In this document: in pieces, positions 27,229 through 35,663 of the stretch
Numbering within the stretch: position 1 is the stretch's first letter
How the letters are laid out: the number at the start of each line of letters is the position of its first letter
Source: UBA7446 sp024639165
Lineage (GTDB): Bacteria > Bacteroidota > Bacteroidia > Flavobacteriales > Flavobacteriaceae
DNA length: 64,000 bases
Assembly: GCA_024639165.1 (NCBI GenBank)
Contig: JAHEIX010000002.1
Coordinates: forward strand, 1 to 64,000
Direction of reading: 5' to 3'
The notes under the pieces: generated by a model
What the model saw: the letters and a program-made list of their open reading frames with translations, nothing else
Databases searched by the model: none
What the model was told of the DNA's origin: nothing
Made by a program: the position numbers and the translations under genes

Positions 27229-28374
27229 GGCTTGAGTTAAATCAGCAATCAAATCTTTACTGTCTTCAATCCCAACACTAAGGCGAATCAGGCCGTCTGT
27301 AACGCCTGTTTTTTCACGTTTTTCTTTAGGAATTGATGCGTGTGTCATACTTGCGGGGTGGCCTGCAAGGCTTTCTACGCCGCCCAAGGATTCTGCCAAA
27401 GTAAATACTTGAAGTGAGGACACAATGGCAACCGCTTTTTCAAGGGTATTGTCTTTATGTACAAACGAAATCATCCCTCCGAAATCATCCATTTGGGCCT
27501 TGGCTACTTCGTGGTTGGGGTGAGTTTCAAATCCAGGCCAATACACCTTTTGAATATTGGGATGCTGTGCTAAAAATTCAGCGACAGCGCGTCCGTTTTC
27601 ACAATGGCGCTGCATACGTACGTGAAGAGTTTTAATTCCACGTAATACTAAAAAGGCGTCCATTGGGCCTGGTACAGCGCCACTTGCATTTTGAATGAAT
27701 GCCAGTCGATTGGCTAAATCCGTGTCGTTTACGACCAGTGATCCAAGGACAACATCGCTGTGTCCGCCCAAATATTTTGTGGCAGAGTGCATGACAATGT
27801 CGGCGCCTAGTTCCAATGGTCGCTGTAAATAGGGAGAGGCAAAAGTGTTATCAACAGCCAGCAAAAGCTTGTGTGCTTTAGCTAGTGCGGCCATCGCCTT
27901 AATGTCTATGACTTGCATGAGTGGATTGGTGGGTGTTTCTACCCAAAGCAATTTGGTGTTTGTATTAATATGCTTTTCAACTGCTTCCATGTCGCCCATT
28001 GGAACAAAATGAAAAGTAATGCCATAAGTGGCGAACATCTTGTCAAAAATCCGATAGGTTCCGCCATATAAATCGTTTGTTGACACCACCTCATCGCCTG
28101 GTTTTAAAAGTTTTATTACCGCGTCAATAGCGGCCATTCCAGAGGCAAACGCTAACGCATGTGCACCCGACTCAATATTGGCCAGTGAGGCTTCTAATGC
28201 AGATCGCGTTGGATTGTGTGATCGGCTGTACTCATACCCTAGGTGTGTTCCCGGCTTTTCTTGCGCATAGGTAGATGTAAAATAAACTGGGGGCATCACA
28301 GAACCATAGGCTTTGTCGGGTTGTTGACCGCCGTGAATGGTTCGGGAGTTGAAGTGTAGTTTCTTTTTTGCCAT
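27220..28374 (-). CDS. PLP-dependent trans-sulfuration enzyme (cystathionine synthase/lyase family)
   Basis: The 384-residue protein belongs to the Cys/Met-metabolism PLP family. The cofactor lysine is in HSATKYLGGHSDVVLGS (near residue 200). Other family motifs are EYSRSHNPTRSALE, ALAFASGMAAID and GGVESLAGHPASMTHAS. It may be cystathionine gamma-synthase, making cystathionine from an activated homoserine, or cystathionine gamma-lyase, making cysteine; sequence alone does not separate them here. The gene starts divergently from the ArsC-like gene and ends 39 bases before gdhA. Confidence 0.9.
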   Translation of the reverse strand: MAKKKLHFNSRTIHGGQQPDKAYGSVMPPVYFTSTYAQEKPGTHLGYEYSRSHNPTRSALEASLANIESGAHALAFASGMAAIDAVIKLLKPGDEVVSTNDLYGGTYRIFDKMFATYGITFHFVPMGDMEAVEKHINTNTKLLWVETPTNPLMQVIDIKAMAALAKAHKLLLAVDNTFASPYLQRPLELGADIVMHSATKYLGGHSDVVLGSLVVNDTDLANRLAFIQNASGAVPGPMDAFLVLRGIKTLHVRMQRHCENGRAVAEFLAQHPNIQKVYWPGFETHPNHEVAKAQMDDFGGMISFVHKDNTLEKAVAIVSSLQVFTLAESLGGVESLAGHPASMTHASIPKEKREKTGVTDGLIRLSVGIEDSKDLIADLTQALS

Positions 28375-28389
28375 ATCTTGTTAAAAGTA

Positions 28390-28397
28390 CAAATGTA
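28390..28397 (-). promoter_or_regulatory. Putative promoter -7 box for the trans-sulfuration gene
   Basis: TACATTTG on the minus strand is a full match to TAnnTTTG, 15 bases before the ATG at 28374. No clear TTG at 17-23 bases further upstream. Confidence 0.45.
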
Positions 28398-28456
28398 TTT
28401 AAGTTTGACTAAAGGGCATTTAATAATTCATTTATTTAATAGACATTTGTGTCATT

Positions 28457-28813
28457 ATGAAAAACACCTTTCTTTATCTTTCAACTTGTTCTACCTGTGT
28501 GCGTATCATCAAATCTTTGGGAATAGAAGACGCTGATTTTTTGCAAAACGTAAAAGAACAAATGGCAACTCCATCGCAATTGGCCTTTTTATACAACTAC
28601 ACCAACAGTTATGAAGGGCTTATAAACAAGCGCGGACGTGTCTATGCTCAAATGAAACGAGAAGGGGCTGTGTTTTCAGAAGCAGTGTATAAGACTTTGC
28701 TTGAAAATGAGTACAGCTGTCTCAAGCGGCCCATACTCATTTGGGATAACACTGTTTTTTTAGGCAACGCCAAAGCGACTGTTGCTCAAATGAAAGCCGC
28801 ACTTGATGGATAA
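28457..28813 (+). CDS. ArsC/Spx-like thioredoxin-fold protein
   Basis: The 118-residue protein has a CSTC motif near residues 12-15 (LYLSTCSTCVRIIKSL), typical of the ArsC/Spx/YffB family. The segments GLINKRGRVYAQMK and CLKRPILIWDN correspond to the family's conserved central and C-terminal parts. In classic arsenate reductase three arginines bind the oxyanion; I cannot assign all of them here. It may be a redox protein or an Spx-like RNA-polymerase-binding regulator. It overlaps the transporter gene downstream by eight bases, and no ars genes are nearby. Confidence 0.8.
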   Translation: MKNTFLYLSTCSTCVRIIKSLGIEDADFLQNVKEQMATPSQLAFLYNYTNSYEGLINKRGRVYAQMKREGAVFSEAVYKTLLENEYSCLKRPILIWDNTVFLGNAKATVAQMKAALDG

Positions 28814-29699
28814 ACGAACACTTGCGCTTTTGGCTGCGCTGGGAGCAACAACCATATACGGTCTTAACCATACCATTGCCAAAGAGGTAATGCCAACCTA
28901 TATTCAAGGGTTTGGCTTTGTGCAAGTCCGTCTTTTGGGGGCAGCAATTTTGTTTTGGTTGGTAAGTCTTTTTATTCCAAAACAGAAAATAGACCGTGCT
29001 GACGTTCCTAAGATGCTGCTTTGTGCGCTTTTGGGCATGGTCGTTAACATGCTTTGCTTTTTTAAAGGCATTGAACTTTCTACGCCCATAAACAGCGCTG
29101 TGCTTATAACCATTACGCCCATATTGGTGTTTGTATTTTCTGCAATTCTCATAAAAGAACGGCTTTTACTCCCTAGAGTTGTGGGGGTTGTATTGGGCTT
29201 TATAGGGGCTTTGGTTTTAATTGTTTTTGGAAATGAAATCCGCCAAGATGCGCCTAATATTCCGTTAGGGAATGCCTTGTTTGTTGTCAATGCCTCATCT
29301 TTTGGGCTGTATTTGGTTTTAGTCAAATCTTTGTCCGCTAAATACACAACGGTACACTTGTTAAAGTGGTTGTTTTTATTTGGGTTTATTATGGCGCTTC
29401 CCATAAGCTACCCGGAGTTTAGTCAAGTCAATTGGGCTGCTTTGCCTTATGAAGCGGTGTGGCGCTTTGCGTTTGTAGTAATCGGAACAACATTTATGAC
29501 TTACCTGCTAAATGTTTATGCACTCAAGCAGCTCAAGGCAAGTACGGTTGGGGTGTTTACGTATTTGCAACCGCTGATTGGTATTGCATTCGCCATTATG
29601 GTAGGAGCAGATGGGTTAACAGCCTATAAGCTTGGTGCAGGAAGTGTCGTATTACTTGGTGTCTATTTGGTAACCAAACGATATGAGTCGAAAATTTAG
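28806..29699 (+). CDS. EamA-family (DMT) membrane transporter
   Basis: From ATG at 28806 the product has 297 residues and about ten predicted membrane helices in two EamA repeats. The repeats include TIYGLNHTIAKEVMP early in repeat 1 and GNALFVVNASSFGLYLVLVK at the start of repeat 2. The family exports amino acids or other metabolites; the substrate is unknown. It starts inside the end of the ArsC-like gene. Its TAG stop overlaps the convergent sugar-transferase stop by four bases (TTAG at 29696-29699). Confidence 0.85.
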   Translation: MDKRTLALLAALGATTIYGLNHTIAKEVMPTYIQGFGFVQVRLLGAAILFWLVSLFIPKQKIDRADVPKMLLCALLGMVVNMLCFFKGIELSTPINSAVLITITPILVFVFSAILIKERLLLPRVVGVVLGFIGALVLIVFGNEIRQDAPNIPLGNALFVVNASSFGLYLVLVKSLSAKYTTVHLLKWLFLFGFIMALPISYPEFSQVNWAALPYEAVWRFAFVVIGTTFMTYLLNVYALKQLKASTVGVFTYLQPLIGIAFAIMVGADGLTAYKLGAGSVVLLGVYLVTKRYESKI

Positions 29700-31042
29700 T
29701 AGGCTTTCTCTTCGCCTCTAAAAATATTTATAAGCGTCCGAATTATAATTTTGATGTCCAGCGCAAACGACCAGTGGCGAATATAGAATATATCGTATTT
29801 GATGCGATGCTTCATTTCAATATCGTTATCAATTCCTCCTCTAGCTCCGCTAACTTGTGCCAGGCCTGTAATTCCTGGTTTTAGGTACATGCGTTTTGAA
29901 TAATCATCAAATATCTTACCGTACCTATCGTTTTGTGATATTAAGTTGGGACGAGGTCCAACAATAGACATCTGCCCGAAAAAGACATTAAAAAACTGAG
30001 GGAGTTCGTCAATGCTTGTTTTACGAATAAATTTTCCAATTCGTGTGATTCTTGTATCGTTTCTAGAGGCTGATTTTTCTGTTCTGTTGTTAACAGTCAT
30101 GGATCTAAGTTTTATACACGAAAATGGTTTTTTAAAACGTCCAGGTCTATTTTGAATAAAAAACACAGGGCCTTTTGAGTCTGCTAAAATCAAGACCGCT
30201 ATAAGGGGGATAAACCAAGATAAAAGTACGATAATCACAAGCCCAGAAAAAACAATGTCAAAGACTCTTTTTTGAATTCGATATAAAATTGAATCTAATG
30301 GGCTTACGAAATGTTTTATTACTTGTGTAAGTCCATAAAATTGGGCATTTCTTCCAGTAATGGGAGAGTTATAGCTAGTAATAAGTTTTATACGAGTCTG
30401 TTTTTTCCAGTTTAAATTTAATATATGGGCATTAGCACCATCTAAAACGATATCGAGAGGCACGTATATAGATTGTATACTGTTTTCTTGTATTGTTTGT
30501 TCTAGTTGGTCAAAAGAAGTTTCTTCAAAGAGTGTTTTGTCTGCTTCATAAATGTTGAGCCCTGTTCTTTTTAGCTCATGAACATCTTTAATAAAATTTT
30601 GCCCTGAATCTGAATTGTGTACCAATATGTTTTCTTGAAAAAGGGGCGTGTTTTTCCTAAGTTTAAATAGTACAATTAGGGCTACTGCTTTTATAAGAAA
30701 TATGCTTCCTGAAGTTTTGATAACAGCAATTGTGTTCCAAACAAATTCATCTGAAAAAAAAAGGGTGGCTAGAAAGAGAAGTGACCCCAACAAGAATGAA
30801 AATAAAATAAACCGCTGTAATTGTTTTGTAAAAGTCAGGTTGCGCTCATAGTTATAAAAACGCGACATAATTCCACTAAGTACCCATATAGATACTAGTA
30901 CAAAGAATGCTGTTGTGCTATTATTGATTAAAAAGGCGGGGCTAAGAGTGAGCAAGGAACAAACAAAAAGTGACCCCCACTCAAAAATCCAGAAAGGTAG
31001 ATATTTTAAAACCTTAAGGTTTTCTTGTATACTTTTACTCAA
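29696..31042 (-). CDS. Initiating sugar-phosphate transferase (WcaJ/PssY type)
   Basis: This enzyme should transfer a sugar-1-phosphate to undecaprenyl phosphate, the first step of polymer assembly. The 448 residues have four to five N-terminal membrane helices, a Rossmann-like middle region, another membrane segment near residue 270, and the cytoplasmic catalytic domain. That domain carries IKLRSMTVNN, RKTSIDELPQFFNVFFGQMSIVGPRPN and KPGITGLAQVSGARGG, the bacterial sugar-transferase signatures. It is the last gene of the polysaccharide locus on this strand. The sugar (hexose-1-phosphate or an amino sugar) cannot be fixed from the sequence. Confidence 0.9.
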   Translation of the reverse strand: MSKSIQENLKVLKYLPFWIFEWGSLFVCSLLTLSPAFLINNSTTAFFVLVSIWVLSGIMSRFYNYERNLTFTKQLQRFILFSFLLGSLLFLATLFFSDEFVWNTIAVIKTSGSIFLIKAVALIVLFKLRKNTPLFQENILVHNSDSGQNFIKDVHELKRTGLNIYEADKTLFEETSFDQLEQTIQENSIQSIYVPLDIVLDGANAHILNLNWKKQTRIKLITSYNSPITGRNAQFYGLTQVIKHFVSPLDSILYRIQKRVFDIVFSGLVIIVLLSWFIPLIAVLILADSKGPVFFIQNRPGRFKKPFSCIKLRSMTVNNRTEKSASRNDTRITRIGKFIRKTSIDELPQFFNVFFGQMSIVGPRPNLISQNDRYGKIFDDYSKRMYLKPGITGLAQVSGARGGIDNDIEMKHRIKYDIFYIRHWSFALDIKIIIRTLINIFRGEEKAY

Positions 31043-31101
31043 TAGTACTAATGTTGGTTAAGTAATATAACGGTATTGTAGGGGGCTTATTGTATATCTA
31101 A

Positions 31102-32085
31102 CTACGTTTTGAAAGACGAAAAATCTCTATGTTCCATTTTATTTAATTCTTCACGACTTAAAGACTTAAAGTAATCATAGGTGCGTTGCATGCCTTCTTT
31201 ACGACCAATTTTAGGCTGCCATCCCAATATTTCTCTTGCCTTAGTAATGTCGGGCTTGCGTTGAAGCGGATCGTTTTTGGGTAAGGGTTTAAAGACTATT
31301 TTTTGATCGGTCCCCGTTAATTTAATAATCTCCTTTGCAAAATCTAAAATGGATATTTCATCGGGATTGCCAATGTTTACAGGCAAGTGATAATCGCTCA
31401 TAAGCAAGCGGTAAATTCCCTCTATTTCGTCTTCAACAAAGCAAAAAGAGCGCGTTTGAGAGCCATCGCCAAAAACTGTCAGGTCTTCTCCTCTCAACGC
31501 TTGTCCCATAAAAGCAGGTATTACCCTACCGTCGTTTAAGCGCATTCTTGGTCCATAGGTGTTGAAAATACGTATGATCCGGGTATCCACGGCATGATAG
31601 CGACGATACGCCATGGTAATAGATTCTAAATAGCGTTTCGCTTCGTCATACACGCCCCTAGGGCCAATGGTATTTACGTTGCCAAAATAGTCTTCAGTTT
31701 GTGGGTGTACAAGGGGGTCGCCATAGATTTCGGACGTAGAGGCCACCAAAATACGCGCATTTTTTGCTCTTGCTAATCCTAGCACGTTATGCGTTCCTAA
31801 CGCACCTACTTTTAAGGTCTGAATGGGTATTTTAAGATAATCTATTGGACTTGCAGGAGACGCAAAATGAAGGATGTAATCCAACTCTTCCTTTATGTCA
31901 ATAAATTCACATACATCGTGATGAACAAAACGAAAGTTTGGGTTTCCTTCTAGGTGCGCAATGTTGGACATTGAGCCTGTAATGAGGTTGTCCATGCCAA
32001 TAACGGCAATATCATTGGCTAGCAACTTATCACACAAATGCGACCCCAAAAAGCCTGCTGCTCCCGTAACTAGTGCTTTCCTCAT
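31102..32085 (-). CDS. UDP-glucuronate decarboxylase (UDP-xylose synthase)
   Basis: The enzyme converts UDP-glucuronate to UDP-xylose. The 327-residue short-chain dehydrogenase-type protein has the NAD loop GAAGFLGSH near residues 8-16 and the catalytic Tyr-x-x-x-Lys in GVYDEAKRYLE near residues 144-148. UXS hallmarks are present: HFASPASPIDYLKIPIQTLK, IFNTYGPRMRLNDGRVIPAF and FGDGSQTRSFCFV. Its ATG overlaps the ugd stop by four bases (ATGA). Together the two genes give a UDP-glucose to UDP-xylose branch feeding the polymer. Confidence 0.92.
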   Translation of the reverse strand: MRKALVTGAAGFLGSHLCDKLLANDIAVIGMDNLITGSMSNIAHLEGNPNFRFVHHDVCEFIDIKEELDYILHFASPASPIDYLKIPIQTLKVGALGTHNVLGLARAKNARILVASTSEIYGDPLVHPQTEDYFGNVNTIGPRGVYDEAKRYLESITMAYRRYHAVDTRIIRIFNTYGPRMRLNDGRVIPAFMGQALRGEDLTVFGDGSQTRSFCFVEDEIEGIYRLLMSDYHLPVNIGNPDEISILDFAKEIIKLTGTDQKIVFKPLPKNDPLQRKPDITKAREILGWQPKIGRKEGMQRTYDYFKSLSREELNKMEHRDFSSFKT

Positions 32086-33380
32086 CTGCCTATAGAATAA
32101 TAATCAAACCCTAAGGCTGTCATGTCCTTCGGATTGTATATGTTACGTCCGTCAAAAATGACGTTGCTCTTGAGGGCGGTTTTTAAGTTGTTAAAATTCG
32201 GGTTTCTAAAGGCGTGCCATTCCGTACAAATCAGTAACGCATCTGCGTCCTTAACTGCATCCATCATGCTTGATGCAAAGGAAATGCTATCGCCTAATTT
32301 TGCTTTTACATTATCCATAGCTTCGGGGTCAAATGCCGTAACATTGGCGCCTGCATCAAGCAGCTTGTTAATCATGTATAAGGCAGGTGCTTCACGAATA
32401 TCATCTGTGTCGGGTTTAAATGCCAGCCCCCATACCGCAATTTTTTTGTCTTTAAGGTTTCCCTCAAAATGTTGTTGCATTTTGGGAAATAAAACCGTTT
32501 TTTGTTGCTCGTTAACCTCAATTATGCTATCCAAAATAGCAAAGTGGTGTTGGGCATCTTTCCCGGATTTGTGCAATGCCTTTACATCTTTAGGAAAGCA
32601 AGAGCCACCATAACCAATTCCAGGAAATAAAAAGCGTTTTCCAATACGCTCGTCTAGCCCCATACCCATGCGTACATCGTCCACATTCGCGCCTACCTTT
32701 TCACAATAGTTTGCAATTTCGTTCATGTAAGTGATTTTGGTAGCCAAAAAAGCGTTGGCGGCATATTTGGTCAGCTCTGCGGATTTGATGTCCATAAACA
32801 CAATCGGGTTTCCTGAGCGAACAAAGGTTGCGTAAAGTTTTTCCATGGCATTTTTGGCCCGTTCGGATTCTACACCAACAACTATCCTATCGGGTTTCAT
32901 AAAATCTTCCACGGCAAAACCTTCGCGTAAAAATTCAGGGTTAGAAACTACATCAAAAGACACGTCTGTTTTGGCTTGTAGTGCCGCTTTTACACGCTCA
33001 CCTGTGCCCACGGGTACCGTGCTTTTACTCACTATAATTTTATAATCTTTAATCAAATCGCCAATCTGATTGGCAACCCCCAACACATAGGATAAATCTG
33101 CAGAACCATCTTCGTCTTCAGGCGTGGGTAGCGCTAAAAAAATAACTTCCCCATGATCTACGCCTTGTTCAATTTGGGTAGAAAAATGAAGTCTGCCTGC
33201 TTTAATGTTGCGTTCAAAATAGGTTTCCAGGTGGGGTTCATAAATAGGCACCTCGCCGTTTTGCATTATGGCTACTTTGGCTTTATCAATGTCGATACAC
33301 AAAACTTCATTACCGGCTTCTGCCAAACAAGTTCCGGTAACCAAGCCTACATAGCCCGTGCCTACTACGGTTATTTTCAT
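32082..33380 (-). CDS. ugd: UDP-glucose 6-dehydrogenase
   Basis: Ugd oxidises UDP-glucose to UDP-glucuronate in two NAD-dependent steps. The 432 residues show the N-terminal NAD loop GTGYVGLVTG, STVPVGTGERV, and NPEFLREGFAVEDF. The catalytic cysteine is in GYGGSCFPKD (near residue 258), and the C-terminal GLAFKPDTDDIREAP is intact. It overlaps the Wzy-like gene upstream and the xylose synthase downstream by four bases each. It supplies glucuronate directly and xylose through its partner. Confidence 0.96.
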   Translation of the reverse strand: MKITVVGTGYVGLVTGTCLAEAGNEVLCIDIDKAKVAIMQNGEVPIYEPHLETYFERNIKAGRLHFSTQIEQGVDHGEVIFLALPTPEDEDGSADLSYVLGVANQIGDLIKDYKIIVSKSTVPVGTGERVKAALQAKTDVSFDVVSNPEFLREGFAVEDFMKPDRIVVGVESERAKNAMEKLYATFVRSGNPIVFMDIKSAELTKYAANAFLATKITYMNEIANYCEKVGANVDDVRMGMGLDERIGKRFLFPGIGYGGSCFPKDVKALHKSGKDAQHHFAILDSIIEVNEQQKTVLFPKMQQHFEGNLKDKKIAVWGLAFKPDTDDIREAPALYMINKLLDAGANVTAFDPEAMDNVKAKLGDSISFASSMMDAVKDADALLICTEWHAFRNPNFNNLKTALKSNVIFDGRNIYNPKDMTALGFDYYSIGR

Positions 33381-34591
33381 CTTTGGTGGGTGTGTTTAAT
33401 TATTAGGCAATAATAAAACAAAAAATAAACTATTCCTCTTTGTCTTACCAAATAAGACTCTGTCAAAAAAAGTATCAAAAAAACTAATGCGGTCAAAATG
33501 GGAAATAAAGACCTGGATTTAAAGGGTATTTTTAGGAAATTTATTAAGATAAAACCTAGTGAAAGAAGGCCAATTATTCCTAATTCTGCCATTGTTTGTA
33601 GGTATTGATTATGGAAGTTATAATTGTGAAAGCCCGGGTATAAATTATATTGAATGTGCTTGGCTTTAATTTGTTCTTGTGATGAATTAAAACCGTATCC
33701 AAAAAAATACTTTTTTTCTTCTTGTAATAGCTCCCAAAAAACACGCGCCTGAAAAAGTCTTATGGAAGACCCTGTCCAAAAATACACATGATTGAATTTT
33801 TCTGTAGTAAGTACCTCTGCCAAATTGCTTTGCATTTCATCGTTTAATCTTTCATTGATTTTATTGCTATTTAGCAAAGCCACACATAGTAAAGAAAATA
33901 CACTCAAAAATAATATCTTAATTTTAAGTGGACTTGTCCTTTTCAATCCCATAAATACGCTTAGAGCTATTGCGAGTAGTAAGATCATTTTTGAAGACAG
34001 TAAAACGATAGCTGTAAAAATCAATAGAAGTTTAAAATAGTCCCATATAACTTTAGTTTTAGTTAATAGAAAGATGTATGATAACAGTAAAACCATGGAA
34101 AGATAGACTGCATTGATGTCAAATAATGATGACAATTCATGATAAAAAAACACGTCAATATCCTTGTTTGCCTTGTACCTTACAATGGCATTTATTAAAA
34201 GGAGTATCGTATATAAAACTAGAACATTAGAAAAAGCTACAAATATTCTCTGTATTCCTTTTCGTGTCAAAACATTTACAAAGGAAAACGAAAGAGGAAT
34301 GAATAGAAAGGGAAGAGCGCGTACTAGCTTAGAAGAAACATTCTCACCATCCTCTAAAAGTGTCAATGATATTACTATTACAACAAAATAAATTATGGGT
34401 GGTGTTAACGCTCTAACTTTCTTGGGCCTGTTAAACGTAGCATTTAGTAGAGAAACTACGGAAAATACAGCAAGGCTAATGCTGCCAAATGCGAAGTTTA
34501 GTAGCTGAAAAGTTAATACAACTACTATGAGGTAAACATATACGCTTTCTTGTTTTAGTATGTTTTTAAGATGATTGATAGGCTCTAACAA
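33377..34591 (-). CDS. O-antigen polymerase/ligase-like membrane protein (first copy)
   Basis: The 404-residue protein has about ten predicted membrane helices and one large external loop (around residues 240-320) containing GFHNYNFHNQYLQTMAELG, which resembles the catalytic loop of Wzy/WaaL proteins. It probably polymerises repeat units, or ligates polymer to lipid A-core, on the outer face of the inner membrane. It overlaps the glycosyltransferase gene upstream by 26 bases and ugd by four. A second similar protein lies at 35638, and I cannot say which is polymerase and which is ligase. The gene is AT-rich. Confidence 0.75.
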   Translation of the reverse strand: MLEPINHLKNILKQESVYVYLIVVVLTFQLLNFAFGSISLAVFSVVSLLNATFNRPKKVRALTPPIIYFVVIVISLTLLEDGENVSSKLVRALPFLFIPLSFSFVNVLTRKGIQRIFVAFSNVLVLYTILLLINAIVRYKANKDIDVFFYHELSSLFDINAVYLSMVLLLSYIFLLTKTKVIWDYFKLLLIFTAIVLLSSKMILLLAIALSVFMGLKRTSPLKIKILFLSVFSLLCVALLNSNKINERLNDEMQSNLAEVLTTEKFNHVYFWTGSSIRLFQARVFWELLQEEKKYFFGYGFNSSQEQIKAKHIQYNLYPGFHNYNFHNQYLQTMAELGIIGLLSLGFILINFLKIPFKSRSLFPILTALVFLILFLTESYLVRQRGIVYFLFYYCLIIKHTHQR

Positions 34592-35663
34592 GGGTTTTTA
34601 AATAGTTGATGTTAACTGATTTCCAGCTAAATTTATAACGAATTTTATCTGTGTTATTGTCTATCATTTTCGAAAAAGCCTTTTTTTCCAATTTTTCTAT
34701 AAAATCTGTTACATCTGATGCGTCTGTAAAATAGTGAGCGTCTTCGCCCAAAACACCTTTGTTGAATGGGTTGTCATGCGCAACAATTAATGCTTCTGAA
34801 GCCATTGCCTCTAATAAGGATGGGTTTGTCCCTCCAACAGAGTGTCCGTGAAAATATAAGCTAGAATATTTACGAAGGGCATTGAGTTTGAGGAGGTCAA
34901 AGATTCCACCCAGAAAATGAATTGATGGAGTGTCTTTAAATTTCTGATAAATATATTTTCCAAATTTTGTGCCCTGGTGATTTCCAATAACCAAAAAATT
35001 ACGATTTTGATTAGAATCACAATGCCCATCTAAAATGACCTCTATATTATTCTCGGGCTCCATTCTTGCGATGAGCATATCATACGAAAAAGGCAATACA
35101 TTATATTCTTCCAAAACACTTTTTTGAAACTGTCTAGGGATGCTTGCGCCATACGGGATGTATTTGGACTCAAGTTTATACTTCTTTTTAAGATAGGTTT
35201 GAATTCCCAATGAGTCTGCTATTAAAACATCGCTGCTTTTGGCCGCTAATTTTTCTGCATACCTCAAAAACTTTTGCACTAGGGGGGTGTATTTTGTTCG
35301 CTTCCACTCCAGTCCATCCATGTTTGTAACTATTTTTGCTGCCTTTGGAAGCAAAAAATGCCAAATAGAGTTTGAGGTGTAGCCAAGCTGTAGAATCACA
35401 TCAAACCTTTGTCGCCTAGAGTTTAGTATACAGTTAAGGTCATAAATAAACTGTCCAAACGTACCAACTAAAAATTCTGGATCAAAGCAATGAATAATTT
35501 TAACTCCTTTATAGTTTGGTTTTTGGTAGTTATGGTTGTGTGAATTATAAACGGTTATATCGTAACCTTCTTCTGCTAAAAAAACAGCAAAGTTTTCAGC
35601 AAACTGTTCAAACCCGCTGTAATTATTGGGTATTCCTCTAGTCCCGATTATTGCTATTTTCAT
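34566..35663 (-). CDS. GT4-type glycosyltransferase with DUF1972 N-terminus
   Basis: From ATG at 35663 the product has 365 residues and opens MKIAIIGTRGIPNNYSGFEQ, the DUF1972 signature seen in rhamnosyltransferase-like GT4 enzymes. The second Rossmann domain has LIARMEPENNIEVILDG and GTNPSLLEAMASEALIVAHDNPFN, the nucleotide-sugar binding region. The longer start at 35699 adds 12 residues absent from the family. It overlaps the second polymerase-like gene upstream by 26 bases. Given rfbABCD in the same locus, a rhamnosyl donor is plausible but not proven. Confidence 0.82.
   Translation of the reverse strand: MKIAIIGTRGIPNNYSGFEQFAENFAVFLAEEGYDITVYNSHNHNYQKPNYKGVKIIHCFDPEFLVGTFGQFIYDLNCILNSRRQRFDVILQLGYTSNSIWHFLLPKAAKIVTNMDGLEWKRTKYTPLVQKFLRYAEKLAAKSSDVLIADSLGIQTYLKKKYKLESKYIPYGASIPRQFQKSVLEEYNVLPFSYDMLIARMEPENNIEVILDGHCDSNQNRNFLVIGNHQGTKFGKYIYQKFKDTPSIHFLGGIFDLLKLNALRKYSSLYFHGHSVGGTNPSLLEAMASEALIVAHDNPFNKGVLGEDAHYFTDASDVTDFIEKLEKKAFSKMIDNNTDKIRYKFSWKSVNINYLKTLVRAYQSS

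Noticed and set aside
28457..28813. Arsenate-resistance locus
   Set aside because: The protein is ArsC/Spx-like, but no arsB, arsR or acr3 gene is nearby and the diagnostic arginines cannot be assigned, so only the fold family is claimed.
28904..29404. 166-codon open frame on the minus strand inside the EamA gene
   Set aside because: It is antisense to a well-supported membrane protein gene. The peptide is rich in Asn/Lys/Thr, with no domain and no credible start context.
32122..32613. 163-codon plus-strand frame opposite ugd
   Set aside because: It lies wholly antisense to ugd, whose catalytic motifs are intact. Its Ser/Leu-rich peptide is typical of a shadow frame.
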